Source: Hypomesus transpacificus
Taxonomy: Eukaryota > Chordata > Actinopteri > Osmeriformes > Osmeridae
Assembly: GCF_021917145.1 (NCBI RefSeq)
Contig: NC_061073.1
Location: forward strand, 10,631,430-10,695,429
DNA length: 64,000 nucleotides
Reading direction: 5' to 3'
A program made the position numbers and the translations under genes. Below are positions 51,001 to 62,647 of this stretch, one piece after another. Below the pieces are notes generated by a model. The model made no database searches and was not told where the DNA came from. It saw nothing but the letters and a program-made list of their open reading frames with translations. The first letter of the stretch is position 1; each line of letters opens with the position of its first letter.

Positions 51001-53574
51001 GGGTCCACTGGCTTGTTCTTGTTTTCACTTGTGAAGTCGTCTCTCTGGGAGAAGTAGTCCCTAACACGTGCCATCCTCGCTTCCTTACGGCGGTTTCTTC
51101 GAGTACAGTTCTGTCTGCTCTCCACCTATCCATTAACAAGGGTCACACACTTTATCAACATGCCAACACAGCCTTCTGTAACTTCTGCCATTTACATTTT
51201 TTAAATAAAATTATTATTACATCAAACGATGTCAATGTTTAAAAGGTGTGGGTTAATTTGATAAATGAAGTGAGACGACTCATGACACAAACTGGTTACC
51301 CTTCTCTGAAGCGTAGATGTATACATCGAACATGTGACTGTATACATGGTACACGTTATGTTCTCATGTGTCACGAAGATGCAACCAGCACACGTTGGAA
51401 CATAGTGTTACTAACGTTGGCAATCATGTGACAGCTTTTCAACAGGAGCACCTGGCTTCCCTCTCTGTCTGTGCCCTGGTAGAACCCAGGCCAGTGTACA
51501 CCAGAAACTCAATCCATTCAGAATATTCAAAAGTCTTGTGGAAACTGATTACATCTAAGCAATTTCTATAGCTATGTATTTCTATACCTATATACTGTCT
51601 ATATACGATATGTATACAACATAGAAATTGTTTTCTTTGGTGATTTGTTGTCATTACTTATGTTTAGAGATGAGATGACATGAATAGTTCGAGTCACTTG
51701 TTTGTTTCCACAATTAGCATGTGTGTGCTGATGGGACTCAACAGCATGATTCAAAGGTTAAAAATGTCAGTGGTTAAAGCTCTGTGTTGTGTCAGTGGTT
51801 AAAGCTCTGTGTTGTGTCAGTGGTTAAAGATCTGTGTTGTGTCAGTGGTTAAAGCTCTGTGTTGTGTCAGTGGTTAAAGCTCTGTGTTGTGTCAGTGGTT
51901 AAAGCTCTGTGTTGTGTCAGTGGTTAAAGCTCTGTGTTGTGTCAGTGGTTAAAGCTCTGTGTTGTGTCAGTGGTTAAAGCTCTGTGTTGTGTCAGTGGTT
52001 AAAGCTCTATGTTGTGTCAGTGGTTAAAGCTCTGTGTTGTGTCAGTGGTTGAAACTCTGTGTTGTGTTCGACCTAACAGCTTGCTCACCATCAGTTTCTG
52101 TTTCTCTTCCTCAGTTGCTCCATTGCTGTCGATGTTCAGCATGGGCGTTTTGTCATCATGATGGGGTACACCTGGAGAGGAGATTCAGTCCTGGTTTCAG
52201 ATGTCGGTTTTCATTTGACTGTCATTGAAACATTCATTTCATTACAAAAGGATTACCTGTATGTTCAGCATTGGTTGATGACAAGTGTTCCTCAGTGGTA
52301 AATATTTGACTGTAAATGAATTAAACAAAATACCTTAAATTGTAATATATATTATGCTGTAATGTATTACAATAAAATTTGTAATAATATTATTTATTGT
52401 AACTAACATCAGTAAATAGGTTTTACTCTTATAATCACAGGCAGTAATTGGGGCCTAACATGGTGTGACAATCTTTGGTAAAAAAAAAATACTGATAGAA
52501 ATGTCATATTTAAAACTACACAGAACATGGTACTGTCCTGCTTTTTATAGATGACTGTAACGTCCAATCAACAGTTAGTTCGAATATATAAACGTTTTTT
52601 AGGTGCTATCAAGATGTAATTGTATAATTGTGAATTCACCTTATGGCCTTGAGACAACTTTTCTTTTGAGCGTTGTCACTTTGCAGTTTTTTCTTTGTCT
52701 CTTTCACTTTCTGGTGACAGAACAGCACATAGTTCCTGTCACTGTTGTTGGCCCAGAAAGTGCCTACTGGGGTCTCGTAGCGGAGACAAAAGTCCACTCT
52801 GGTGCCCTGCGAGCCCAATGCAGGCACCAGGGTGAGCTTGAAAGAGAAACAGTCTGTTACTCCATCACCAGACCCAGGGACGTATTCTGCCAGCAGGTCA
52901 AAGTGGCTCGCCCACGCGTCCAGACTGGTGCGGACATACAGCATCTTATCAAAGGACAGGTTGAGAACACGGATGACCCCGCGGAGGATGGATGTCCCCG
53001 GGAGCAGCTCCACGCTCTCCAGCTCCAGCTTCTGCTGCCTGACCCTCAGTGCCCGCTCCTCGGACGGCAGCGTGAAGAGAGTGGACAGGTAATACTCCTC
53101 CACTTCCTTCCCGTCTCCCTCCAGAGAGTCCCTGCAGCCAGGTAGCCTGGGGATGTCCCACGAGTCGAACTCCTTCACCGACACCAGGCTGAGCCCCAGG
53201 ACGTCAGCGAAGGACACCCTCCTGGATCTGGACGAGGGCAGCTCCGGCTCAGAGTCTTCGCTCGACACGGACGTCTTCCTCCGGGGGCAGGGGGACGACT
53301 TGGGCTTGATGCCGCCGACCTCCTCCTCGACCTCGTCCTCGTCCTCGTCCCAGCTGTCGCTGAGGCCTGGGACCCCGAGGAGGCCCCCGGCCCCGGTGGG
53401 TCTCTCTCCCGCTGCAGGCTCCATGGGGCTCTCTCCCGCTGCAGGCTCCATGGGGCTCTCTCCCGCTGCAGGCTCCATGGGGCTCTCTCCCGCTGCAGGC
53501 TCCATGGGGCTCTCTCTGCGATTGAGTGAAGGGGAACCACAGAGTCGATGCTTTTGGCAACTGACATTCAACAT
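48069..53574 (-). CDS. ppp1r3a: PPP1R3A, glycogen-targeting regulatory subunit of protein phosphatase 1 (complete)
   Basis: Four coding exons on the minus strand join in phase: 53574-52640, 52309-52257, 52171-52089, 51125-48069. They give up to 1375 residues (human 1122). The PP1-docking motif RVSF lies at residues 119-122, in RRVSFADVLGLSLVSVKEFD. A CBM21 glycogen-binding domain follows at about 185-288 (GVIRVLNLSFDKMLYVR, LRYETPVGTFWANN). The long last exon is poorly conserved, with a very acidic Glu-rich block (plus-strand 48950-49420). It ends in a hydrophobic hairpin or membrane anchor (about 1311-1347, ALMYSLLLAVFFVVAYHYDF) like the human sarcoplasmic-reticulum anchor. The protein brings PP1 to glycogen and the reticulum in striated muscle. 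The start is uncertain because a 27-bp repeat gives four further in-frame ATGs (53505, 53478, 53451, 53424). The human start MEP favours one of these, while the ATG at 53574 is the most upstream. Confidence 0.93.
51765..52062. repeat. 25-bp minisatellite in PPP1R3A intron 3, about 12 copies
   Basis: Units read TGGTTAAAGCTCTGTGTTGT plus GTCAG with very few changes. The array begins about 30 bp after the donor of exon 3 in the transcribed sense. Confidence 0.95.
53398..53515. repeat. ppp1r3a: 27-bp coding minisatellite at the PPP1R3A N-terminus, 4 copies
   Basis: Each unit contains CTCCATGGGGCTCTCTCCCG on the plus strand and encodes a nine-residue MEPAAGESP repeat on the minus strand. Every copy therefore carries an in-frame ATG in a good context (CCCCATGG). 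Confidence 0.94.
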
Positions 53575-53630
53575 GTTGTGCCCTGACAGACGGAGTCAAG
53601 TTACAGTCCACATTGTAGCGAGGGCCAGCA

Positions 53631-53640
53631 CTATAAATAG
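53631..53640 (-). promoter_or_regulatory. ppp1r3a: MEF2/TATA-like element upstream of PPP1R3A
   Basis: CTATAAATAG (CTATTTATAG on the minus strand) fits the MEF2 consensus YTA(A/T)4TAR exactly and can also act as a TATA box. It lies 57 bp above the most upstream ATG. If it works as a TATA box, transcription would begin near 53605, giving a short leader. The human gene is expressed in striated muscle, which MEF2 controls, so the match makes sense. Confidence 0.6.
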
Positions 53641-55560
53641 GTGGCTCGAGACTTAAGTTATGCAGTCAGGGCTCAGGAGAACACTGGGACTGCGATTTGG
53701 TATTATATTTATAATACTAAATCCCATTTGAGACGCAGAATTACAACAATGAAGTGTTGGAGATTATTGGAAAAAATACATATCCTCTAAATACTCATTC
53801 TGTCCTTGTAAAAACGTTTTCCTGTCATTGTAAATATATTTTGCATCTGTGGGGTAGATAATTAACTTTTATTGAACACAATAAATATATAATTTATTGG
53901 GCTTTCTTCAGTAATTTTATTTTACTGACAGTGGGTTACATACAGCAAATAACTTTGAGCTATTTGCTGTTTGGGTTCACAAAATTTGAATGGCAGTTAT
54001 TTATATTAATGAGTCCACTAAGGTGGGGTACTGTTATGTACCGTTAGGAATGTAGCACAGGCAGACCAGGAGGAGCAGGCAGGCTGAGTCTCTGGGGTGG
54101 ATAGAACCATGCTGCCTCTGGGGGAGAGGGTTCTGGGAGAGAGGGTTCTGGGGGAGTGAGATGGGATATCTGGGCGAGTTGTTTCTGTGGGAGATTAGAA
54201 GCTATGTGGCTGAGCCAGTGGACTGGATAGGGCCCCCCCTGGTGGGTCACCCTTCAATTCTCCTTGGAGACGGGTCATTGGGCTGGGTGACCCCGAATTA
54301 CACTCCTGACCTTTTAGAAAACCCTTCCGTCATGGAGGGATGGTGTTACTGTCACCTGATGAGCCCCCGAGGCCTCAAGGTCTAGCTGGGAGATGCATGA
54401 CACAGCAACAAGCACAGTCTTACAGTATGACAACCTACGGGGGATTATAGGTGCTATGCCTTCTAGGGTATAAACGTTATAAAAAAGAACATGTGTATTT
54501 TGTGTTATCAATATTTCAGCTGTCCATGACTGGGCATTTGAAACAGCAGAAACACATGTGTCCACTAGATGACAGTGAACAGAAGATTTACTGCTGGATA
54601 TACTACTGATGGTTTTGTTTTGATCACTCCCTCATTTGTTGAATGTGACATTAAAATCGTTGTAGACTACAGAAAGTAGATATCCTTTCTACCATAACTT
54701 AACATTGTATATTATTTTTTCATTTCAAGTGGACCGACCTTTTTGAGACACTGGAATGCATAAATTGAATTACATTTGTATCTTAAAATACACCCCCCCC
54801 TTACACACACACGCCCGCACGCACGCTAACACACACACACACGCACACGCGCACACACACACACACACACACACCATGACAATCTTTGTGCTTGTATGAT
54901 AAATCAAATATTATATTTAAATATATTTCATTTGAAAACTTTTAACGAATCAATCGACAACGCAATTAGAAATGAACAAACGTTGTAAAAAAAAAAGTCT
55001 CTCTGCAGCATTCGAACACTGAGAATAGCATCCGATATCGCTTGTGTCGCTTACCAACCGAAACACCAGCGCTGCACTCAATCGATAGACCTTATGGATA
55101 AATCCTAAAATCACCCTCTATAAGTTTGTTCAGAAGTACTGATCCTTGTTGAAATTGTTCGCATGGACGATAGTATGTAGGGTATTGCAATAAGTAAGCC
55201 AATAAGCGAATATTGTTGGTATAATCAAATTGGCAGTCTTATCTGGTGCACGACACCAAATAACTTAACAGGCCTGGCACATATGATATATCATCTACCT
55301 TTAATAATATATTCAATATAGTTTTTATTAGATACAACCTGGTTGTAGACTTCTCATTGCGGATATAACATATCAACATGAAATGTTATTTCTGAAGACA
55401 AACTGTGTCAAAGGACAGGAACAGATTTCAACAGCGTTTGAGTTTAACTGTAGTGAAAGAGACTGCTGTTATTATTTACTATGACTATTTAAATATACAT
55501 AAAACCTGTACATACATAGTTCCCTAAACTGCACCACCTTCTAGCTACTTATCATTTATC
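53641..55560. other. intergenic region between divergent PPP1R3A and FOXP2-like gene
   Basis: No gene recognised. A degenerate (CA)n tract lies at about 54798-54875. The frames around 54044-54385 show a short GGGAGAGGGTTCTGG duplication and no domain. Confidence 0.5.
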
Positions 55561-55703
55561 TTTCGCTTGTCAGGTCTGAACAATCAAGTGACATGACCAC
55601 AGACTCCGCCTCCTGCTTTGTCTCAGGTAAGTACACCGCTATATCCTCAGTCCACACGGGCTAACCACGAAACTTGGGATACTCTGCAACACTTCATCTA
55701 GCA
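55561..55703 (+). other. foxp2: candidate 5' untranslated exon(s) of the FOXP2-like gene
   Basis: Two good donor sites, CTCAG then GTAAGT (exon end 55626) and AGCAG then GTAGGT (exon end 55703), lie upstream of the coding exon acceptor at 56446-56448. The first exon would carry an ATG at 55593 that reads out of frame with the main start, so it would be an upstream ORF. This is based on splice-site quality only. Confidence 0.35.
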
Positions 55704-56461
55704 GGTAGGTTGCTTTCAACACTTCGACACTTTTCCTTGAATTGCTACATTTATTGTAATTTCTTTACAGATGAGTGTGTTTTAAAGTAATCATTTTAAG
55801 TTGCTTTAGTTTACTGTTCTCGATTGTTTTAGTTTCTGATTGAAAGTCTTTGAACTATTTCAGCCACTATTTTCAACCTTTTCCTATTCGTTTCTCAGAC
55901 TTTTATACAGGAGTTTAGACAGGCTTCTACCTCCTTGTGAGCAACACCAACCTTTAATCACGTCTCTTTTGTGAAATAGATCCAATAAATAATGACCAGT
56001 TATTATCTGAATGGTCTAATGTATGCAACTAACCAAAAATCTAATGAAGAATCGGACCCTGTTTTGTATTTGTGCGCATACAAAAATGTTACATTTTGAA
56101 CTAAATCAAAATGTCAATAGTGTTTAATTGTTTTGATATAGAAACTTTTTCAAATCAAAACTTGGGTCCTTGAGACTAAAATATGTGACTGGTAGTGGCA
56201 GGTTTACATCTGCCACTACCACCACAGTGGTTTTCATTTCATTACTGCAGAATGAAGAAAACAAAAAACAGTTTGTGGCAATGTGGATTTGCAAATAAAT
56301 GATTTTTATTGAATGTCCTCTGTGACACTCAAACGTAGTCTATTTCTCTGTCCTTGGAGATCCAGATAGTGAACTGTCTTGGTCTTTGCTCTAGATCTGG
56401 GGAGGTTAACATGATCAGCATAGGTCTAATGCAGAACTCGTTTTGCAGGTGTTAAGTGGGG

Positions 56462-59400
56462 ATGCCCGAGCCCACAGCCAGCCCGGTCTGCCTGCAGCCC
56501 TGGAGCATCAGCAGCCTGCAGGAGCAGTCAGACAGCAGCCTGCAGGAGCAGTCAGACAGCAGCGCAGGGGAGGGAGGAGCTGAAGGAGAAACCAGCCGAG
56601 AAGGGAGCACAGAGGAGGCGCAGAGTCTCCAGCACGAACAGGTACCTTCATCCTCCTTCTCCTCCTCTTCTTCTACCTCTTCCTCCTCCTCTCTCCTCTT
56701 TCTTTCTCATCCTCCTCCTCTTCCTCCTCCTCCCACCTCCCACCTCCTCCCTCTTTATCCTCCTCTTCCTAACTTCTTTCTAGAACCTCAATAATAACTC
56801 CTTGTTAACTGACAACTTTGTCAGAACTGTTCATAATAAATGTGTAAAAAACTAATACATTTTACATCTATAAAATCATAGGGAACATTGTGATTAGACT
56901 ACTAGACCACAGTGACTGATATAATTATATTGTGGACTACTTCAGGGAGAAAATTTGGTGTGACACAGTCATGTTTGTCGTGGTAGAGATTTCATACGAG
57001 GTGTAATCAGAGTGGAGAGTTTACACGCTGCTGTTTGTCCTTCATTATGACTCTGTGACTCAGGGCTGGAGAGCAATCACTGTCGACAGAGCCAGTCCAA
57101 ACAGATGCAAGGCAAAGACAAACAAGCACAGCCAACATCATTTTATGGTTGTCCATTACAATTCCCTGTGAGAGAATCTTAATCGAGGGAATCAATATAA
57201 CAACAGAGAGGATGAACGTTCCCCACCCTCATCCTTCCCTTCTCCGTCTGTCTCTCTCTCTCTGTCTTGTCTGTCTTGTCTGTCTGTCTGTCTCTCTGTC
57301 TGTCTCTCTGTATGTCTGTCTGTCTATCTGTCTGTCTGTCTGTCTGTCTTGTCTGTGTGTCTGTCTGTCCTCAGTCTTTGAACTGACACGTGAACCTTGC
57401 TTTGTCCGACTTTGAAAGTATCTGCATGACCTTGAGCGTGCTTTGTCTGGTAACAACAAAACATAGTGACATGATAATAGACATTATCATGGAATGTATA
57501 AAAGAATGTGTTTGCAAGTGTGAACTTATTGTCATTTCACATTGTGATGAGGCTGATGTAAGGGAAGTAAGTCTACGTGCTTGAACTCTTTTCAGATCCT
57601 GAAAGCAGCAAAGACCTTACTGCACCAGCAGCACAGGACTGGCCTGGAGCCCCAGAGCAATGCTAAGAATCAGCCTCATCAGGTGCCATGGAAACGCTTT
57701 CATATCTTAGAGAGGATTCTTCACTGACACAATTACAGTCATTTATTAGGCCCTGCAGACAAAAGCAGTTATTCTCAATTATTCTGTGTTGATTTGTTGA
57801 TTCAAGATGATTCTCCTGCATTTGCTTGTGTAATCACAAATTATACTTAAAACATTTTAATTGTTTATATGTGTCTAAACCATAGATATCCTTAGATGTA
57901 CGTCTAAGGACAAACAACATCTAAGGAATAAAACTATTGATGTTTATGAAAAGCCCATCAAATTCTATTTCAAATGACCACCACAACCCTAACTCAACCT
58001 TCATGTCCTGCACGGCCTACACACATGGTTTAGTCTTTTTGATTATTTTTTTTAGCATTTAAAAAAATTATTCTGTAACTCTCACAGGTATGTATACAGT
58101 AAGGTGAATTCCTTCAGTCACAAATCAGTTGATCTGTGAAGAAATGCCTACCTTCTCTTCCTTGAACATGAAGCTCATGTAATTTCATCCAGTCTAAGAT
58201 ATCAAAAGAAATGATCCATTGTTGAGCCTTTCTTGCCAAACCTCTGATCTGTGACAGTCTGTCAACACAGACTGTCATTATTCTGGGGGTGTTTGCCTGG
58301 ACTAATGTCCATACATTTCTATCAGGCGTCACAACATGCATGTAATTAGTCTGCCGCTGTAATTGTAATTACTCAATCATCCTCCATCTCATTTTAGGGT
58401 CACCTTTAACTGACACAACTTCTCATCATGGCTTCGTAGTCAGAGACAGTCAGTTTAGAGGACTTTGAATCTCTGATCATTGCACTTTCAAATATTCCCT
58501 CCGACGATTTGGCTCACACCTCTTGACATGTGTCCTGTTTCGCTCCACATCCCCTCCTCCCTCAGGTCTCCCTCGCCCTGATGAGCCCCCATCCAGTACA
58601 CCATGTCCTGACTCACAACCAGATCCAGCGTCTGCTTCAGCAGCAGCAAGCCATGATGCTACACCAGGTAACACCCCACACTGTGACTGGACGTTGGACT
58701 GAAGTCTAAGGTAGCAGCATCTAATTCATTTCCCCCCAAATTTTCTCAAATCAAGCAACACATGAAGGACTTTTACAAGCAGCAGCAACAACAGATTTAC
58801 CTCCAACTGTTGCAGCAGAAGAACCCAGAGAAGAGAATAACCGAGGTTTGTGACCTAAACAAGAGCCTTTCCTGAGGCTTCATGTAAAAAGAAATCCTAC
58901 ATTTAAATCTTCCGAAGCTAATCTGTCGTGGTGTGACTGTGTGTTCTCTCGGTGTGGCTCAGCCCTCCTTACAGCAGCTGCTGTTTCAGCAGTTACTCCA
59001 GCTCCAGCATCAGCAGCAGCTGGGACAGCTCCTCCTGCCCTCACACACCCTGGCTCCAGGTGAGCCTCTCTGGGTCGTCGTGCCAACCGCGCTGGGATCT
59101 ACCAAAGCTTGACCAAAGTCGTTTTTTCGACATTGGTACATTTCTTTGGGAAATGCGGCATGCAACTATATGGACACACACAGGTGCTTTTTGAGAATGG
59201 CATTTTGTTATACTCTGCAAATCACTTTGACTTTGACAGGTGAAAGTAGAGGAACTAGCCCGGACTGTACCAACTCTACCACCACCTCACCGTCCACCCC
59301 CTCCACCACCTCAGTGAACTTGGCCCAGGAGAAATCTCAACCCCCCCGCAGAACTGAATGGTACTCCCGCTGTTGTTCAGTCAAGAACAGAGTCGATCAT

Positions 59401-62400
59401 GCCTGTGTGCACGCAACAAATACCTGTCAATGTCGGGCACCAGAGATGCTTGTTCATTATTGTAGCAAGGCTTCACTTGAATCCCCATGAGACAAACACA
59501 TCCCATTTTGTTTGTTTGTTTACCTTTTCAACATGCAAAGTAAAATATTTTCTAAAAAGCCGTAGATATGTTGAACAGATACGAAATCAAAAGCCAGGTT
59601 TTCATTAACATTTTTTTGTGTTGGCCTTCCGCCCTCTGTTTTAAGAAAACATAAACAGCATGTCGTTTTTGATGCTGTCGAGTGTTGATTAGATGGGTTC
59701 ATCCATCTCGCTCTTCCTGTTCTTCCTCCAGCTTCACTGATGTGGATCACTCAGCCATACAGCGGCTCTACAGTCACGGCGTGTGTAACTGGCCTGGCTG
59801 TGACTGCGTTTGTGAAAACATGGGCCAGTTTGTCAGGTACAGGACGTTTCTTCAGCATTTTGTTTGATAATTATTATTGCCCAAGAATACATGTATTGCA
59901 AAATGTATAGATTTAACCCAAAAATGTAAAGTGTATGTGTGTGTGTGTGTTTAGACACCTGGGTAATGAGCACACCCTGGATGCCCGCAGCACTGCCCAG
60001 TGCAGGGTCCAGATGCAGGTGGTGCAGCAGCTGGATCTCCAGGTGAAAAATCACCTCTTACTCTGTTATGATTGTTTCATAACGAGATAGTCAAATTCCC
60101 CAAGCTCTTAAAACAAGTATGCCTAAATATTCGTCCTCGCTATCAACCGTCTCCACTTGGTTTCATCTTCTTGTAACTGTAAAAACGTGTCTGGACAACT
60201 CAATGCCGCGCCTGAACTGTCTTGCTGTCTCTTGACTTCTCTTCTCTCTCCCCTCCTCCTCTTCCTCCCCTCCTTGTCCTCCTCACCCCCATCCCCTTCT
60301 CCTCCTCCTCTTCTTCCCCTCTTCCCCTCCTCCTCCTCCCCCTCTTCCCCTCCTCCTCCTCCCCCTCATCCCCTTCTCCTCCTCGTCCTCCTCCTCCTCT
60401 CCTCCTCCTCCTCCTCCTCTTCCTCCCCCTCTTCCCCCTCCTCCCCTTCTCCTCCTCCCCCTCCCCTTCCTCTCCTCCTCCTCCTCCCTCCTCCTCCCCC
60501 CCCTTCTCCTCCTCCTCCTCTCCTCCTCCTCCTCCCCTCCTCCTCCCCACCTCCTCCCCCCCTCCTCCTCCCCCTCCCCTCCCCTCCCCTGCCCTCCCTT
60601 CCTCTCTTCCCCTCCCCTCCTCCTCCTCTCCTCCCCCCCCCTCCTCCTCCTCCTCCTCCTCCTCCCCTCCCCTCCCCTCCCCTCCCCTCCCCTCCCCTCC
60701 CCTCCCCTCCCCTCCCCTCCCCTCCCCTCCCCTCCCCTCCCCTCCCCTCCTCTCCTGCCCTCCATCAGCTTTCTAAAGAGAGAGAGCGTCTCCAAGCAAT
60801 GATGGCTCACCTGCATCTGCCACCAGAGCCTCAGACACCATCCTCATGTGTGAGTTTCTCTTTCACACACACACACACACACACACTCTCTCTCTCTCTC
60901 TGGGCCTTGGTGACCCGTGCAACTGTTTTGTGTCAAACTGAGAAAAAGACATACAATTTTTTGAAATTATTTCTTCAAAATTGAGGATTTTGAAGAAATA
61001 ATTCCATGCTATGAAGAAACCCTGTCCCACACCCATCTGTCGTCACAGTGCAACATGTCTGAGGAAAATAATAACACGTCTTTCTGCGAGCTCATCTTCT
61101 CTGTCCTGCAGCATTGGTTCAGCGTCCTGTGATGGACAGAGAGTTGGTCGGTAATTGATATTTAGTTCCATGACCTAGAGAGCCATGACCTAGAGAGCCA
61201 TGACCTTGAGAGGAATTTACAACTCACGGTTTGGAGGAGCTAAACATGACATCAGGGTTCCAGACTGAGGCTTCTCTTGGTGGAACGTTTCAGGAGGATT
61301 CCTGAGCTCACAAATAGAATATCTTCAATGTGGGTTCTTCGTATTTCTATACATGATTTCACAAAAAGATGCAGAATCCTTTCAGATTTTTGGGGTGATT
61401 TATCAAATTGAAATTTCCTGAACCAAAAATGTTTGATCCATGAAGACGTTCTTATCTCTGTGTTCATCACTCTGTGTTGGCTCTCTGTCTTCATACAACA
61501 CAGCTGCTGACACCAGATGGTACTGTTTTAAACAGCAGTCAGGATAACAGAGAAAACGACTCCTTAGCTAATCCATCTAATACTGCACCATAATCACAAT
61601 TCATACAATACAATTTCACAGTTAAATTAGTAATGATTGGCTCTCTTCTCTTTGGGATATTAGAAGAATCACAGCTAAGGAAGCCTGTCTAATCGCATCT
61701 GTTACAGGCTATTTAAAAGCTCATTCCTTCTCTATCTCATTTCTATCCTTCTCTGCCCCCACTCCACCCCTCCCCACCCCCCCACCCAACCCCACCCCGA
61801 CCCCACCCCACCCTCTCCTCTTGTCTCTCTGTTCCTCTCTGGCTTCAGCTGAACTCAGTGTCCAGCGTCAGTATGTTGAGGAGTCAGCGGGACCCCTCGC
61901 CTCCAGAGCTGCCCCAGGAGTCCCCTCCGCCCGCGGCGGCCCCAGACAGCCCCCTGTCTCTGGGGTCTGGAGGACCCTACCCCCCCCTACCCTGCCACCA
62001 CCCCCAGCACAGGAGCCCTGAGGCTCCACCCGCCCCCCCTGCCCCTGTCCTCAGGTATCAGTCGTCCTTAACAACGCTCAATCATAGCAAAACAGAACAC
62101 TTTAGAACCTCAAAAAGAGAATCTGATTTTTTATTATAATCTGGGTGAGATGATACTGGGTCCACAAGAGGATTTGTATGGTGACGACCATATCAATCTT
62201 GTATGTTTTTTAAAACATAAAAAAATTACAATAAAAAGACATGGAAATTAAACGTTCTTGTGTAACTGTCTGATGATGCCATTTCTTTCCTAGACACTGG
62301 ACACACTTTCGAGCTGTACGAGAATGCAGATATCCGACCTCCTTATACCTACGCGACTCTAATAAGACAGGTATGCACTCGCCACGGTGTTAAATCACCT

Positions 62401-62600
62401 CCCTAAATCGTAAACAGTGGACACTCGAAGGTGCCTCTCCTCTTCAGTTTTGATCTGAGTAGTTTGTGTCCTCCAGGCCATAGTAGAGTCACCAGACCTG
62501 CAACTCACTCTCAGTGAGGTCTACAGCTGGTTCACCAGGACATTCGCCTATTTCAGACGAAACGCAGCAACTTGGAAGGTACTTCTAATCACTTTGGGAA

Positions 62601-62647
<47 letters not shown>

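Noticed and set aside
54044..54385. Short frames around 54.1-54.4 kb
   Set aside because: Overlapping frames on both strands, no domain, and a small local duplication explain them.
60157..60984. 275-codon Pro/Ser/Leu frame
   Set aside because: Runs through the pyrimidine tract before a FOXP2-like exon; composition artefact.
62055..62293. Candidate micro-exons to repair the FOXP2-like phase conflict (for example near 62169-62200)
   Set aside because: The AG...GT pairs tried either have the wrong length class or introduce a stop; none resembles the RRRHSDKYN segment.
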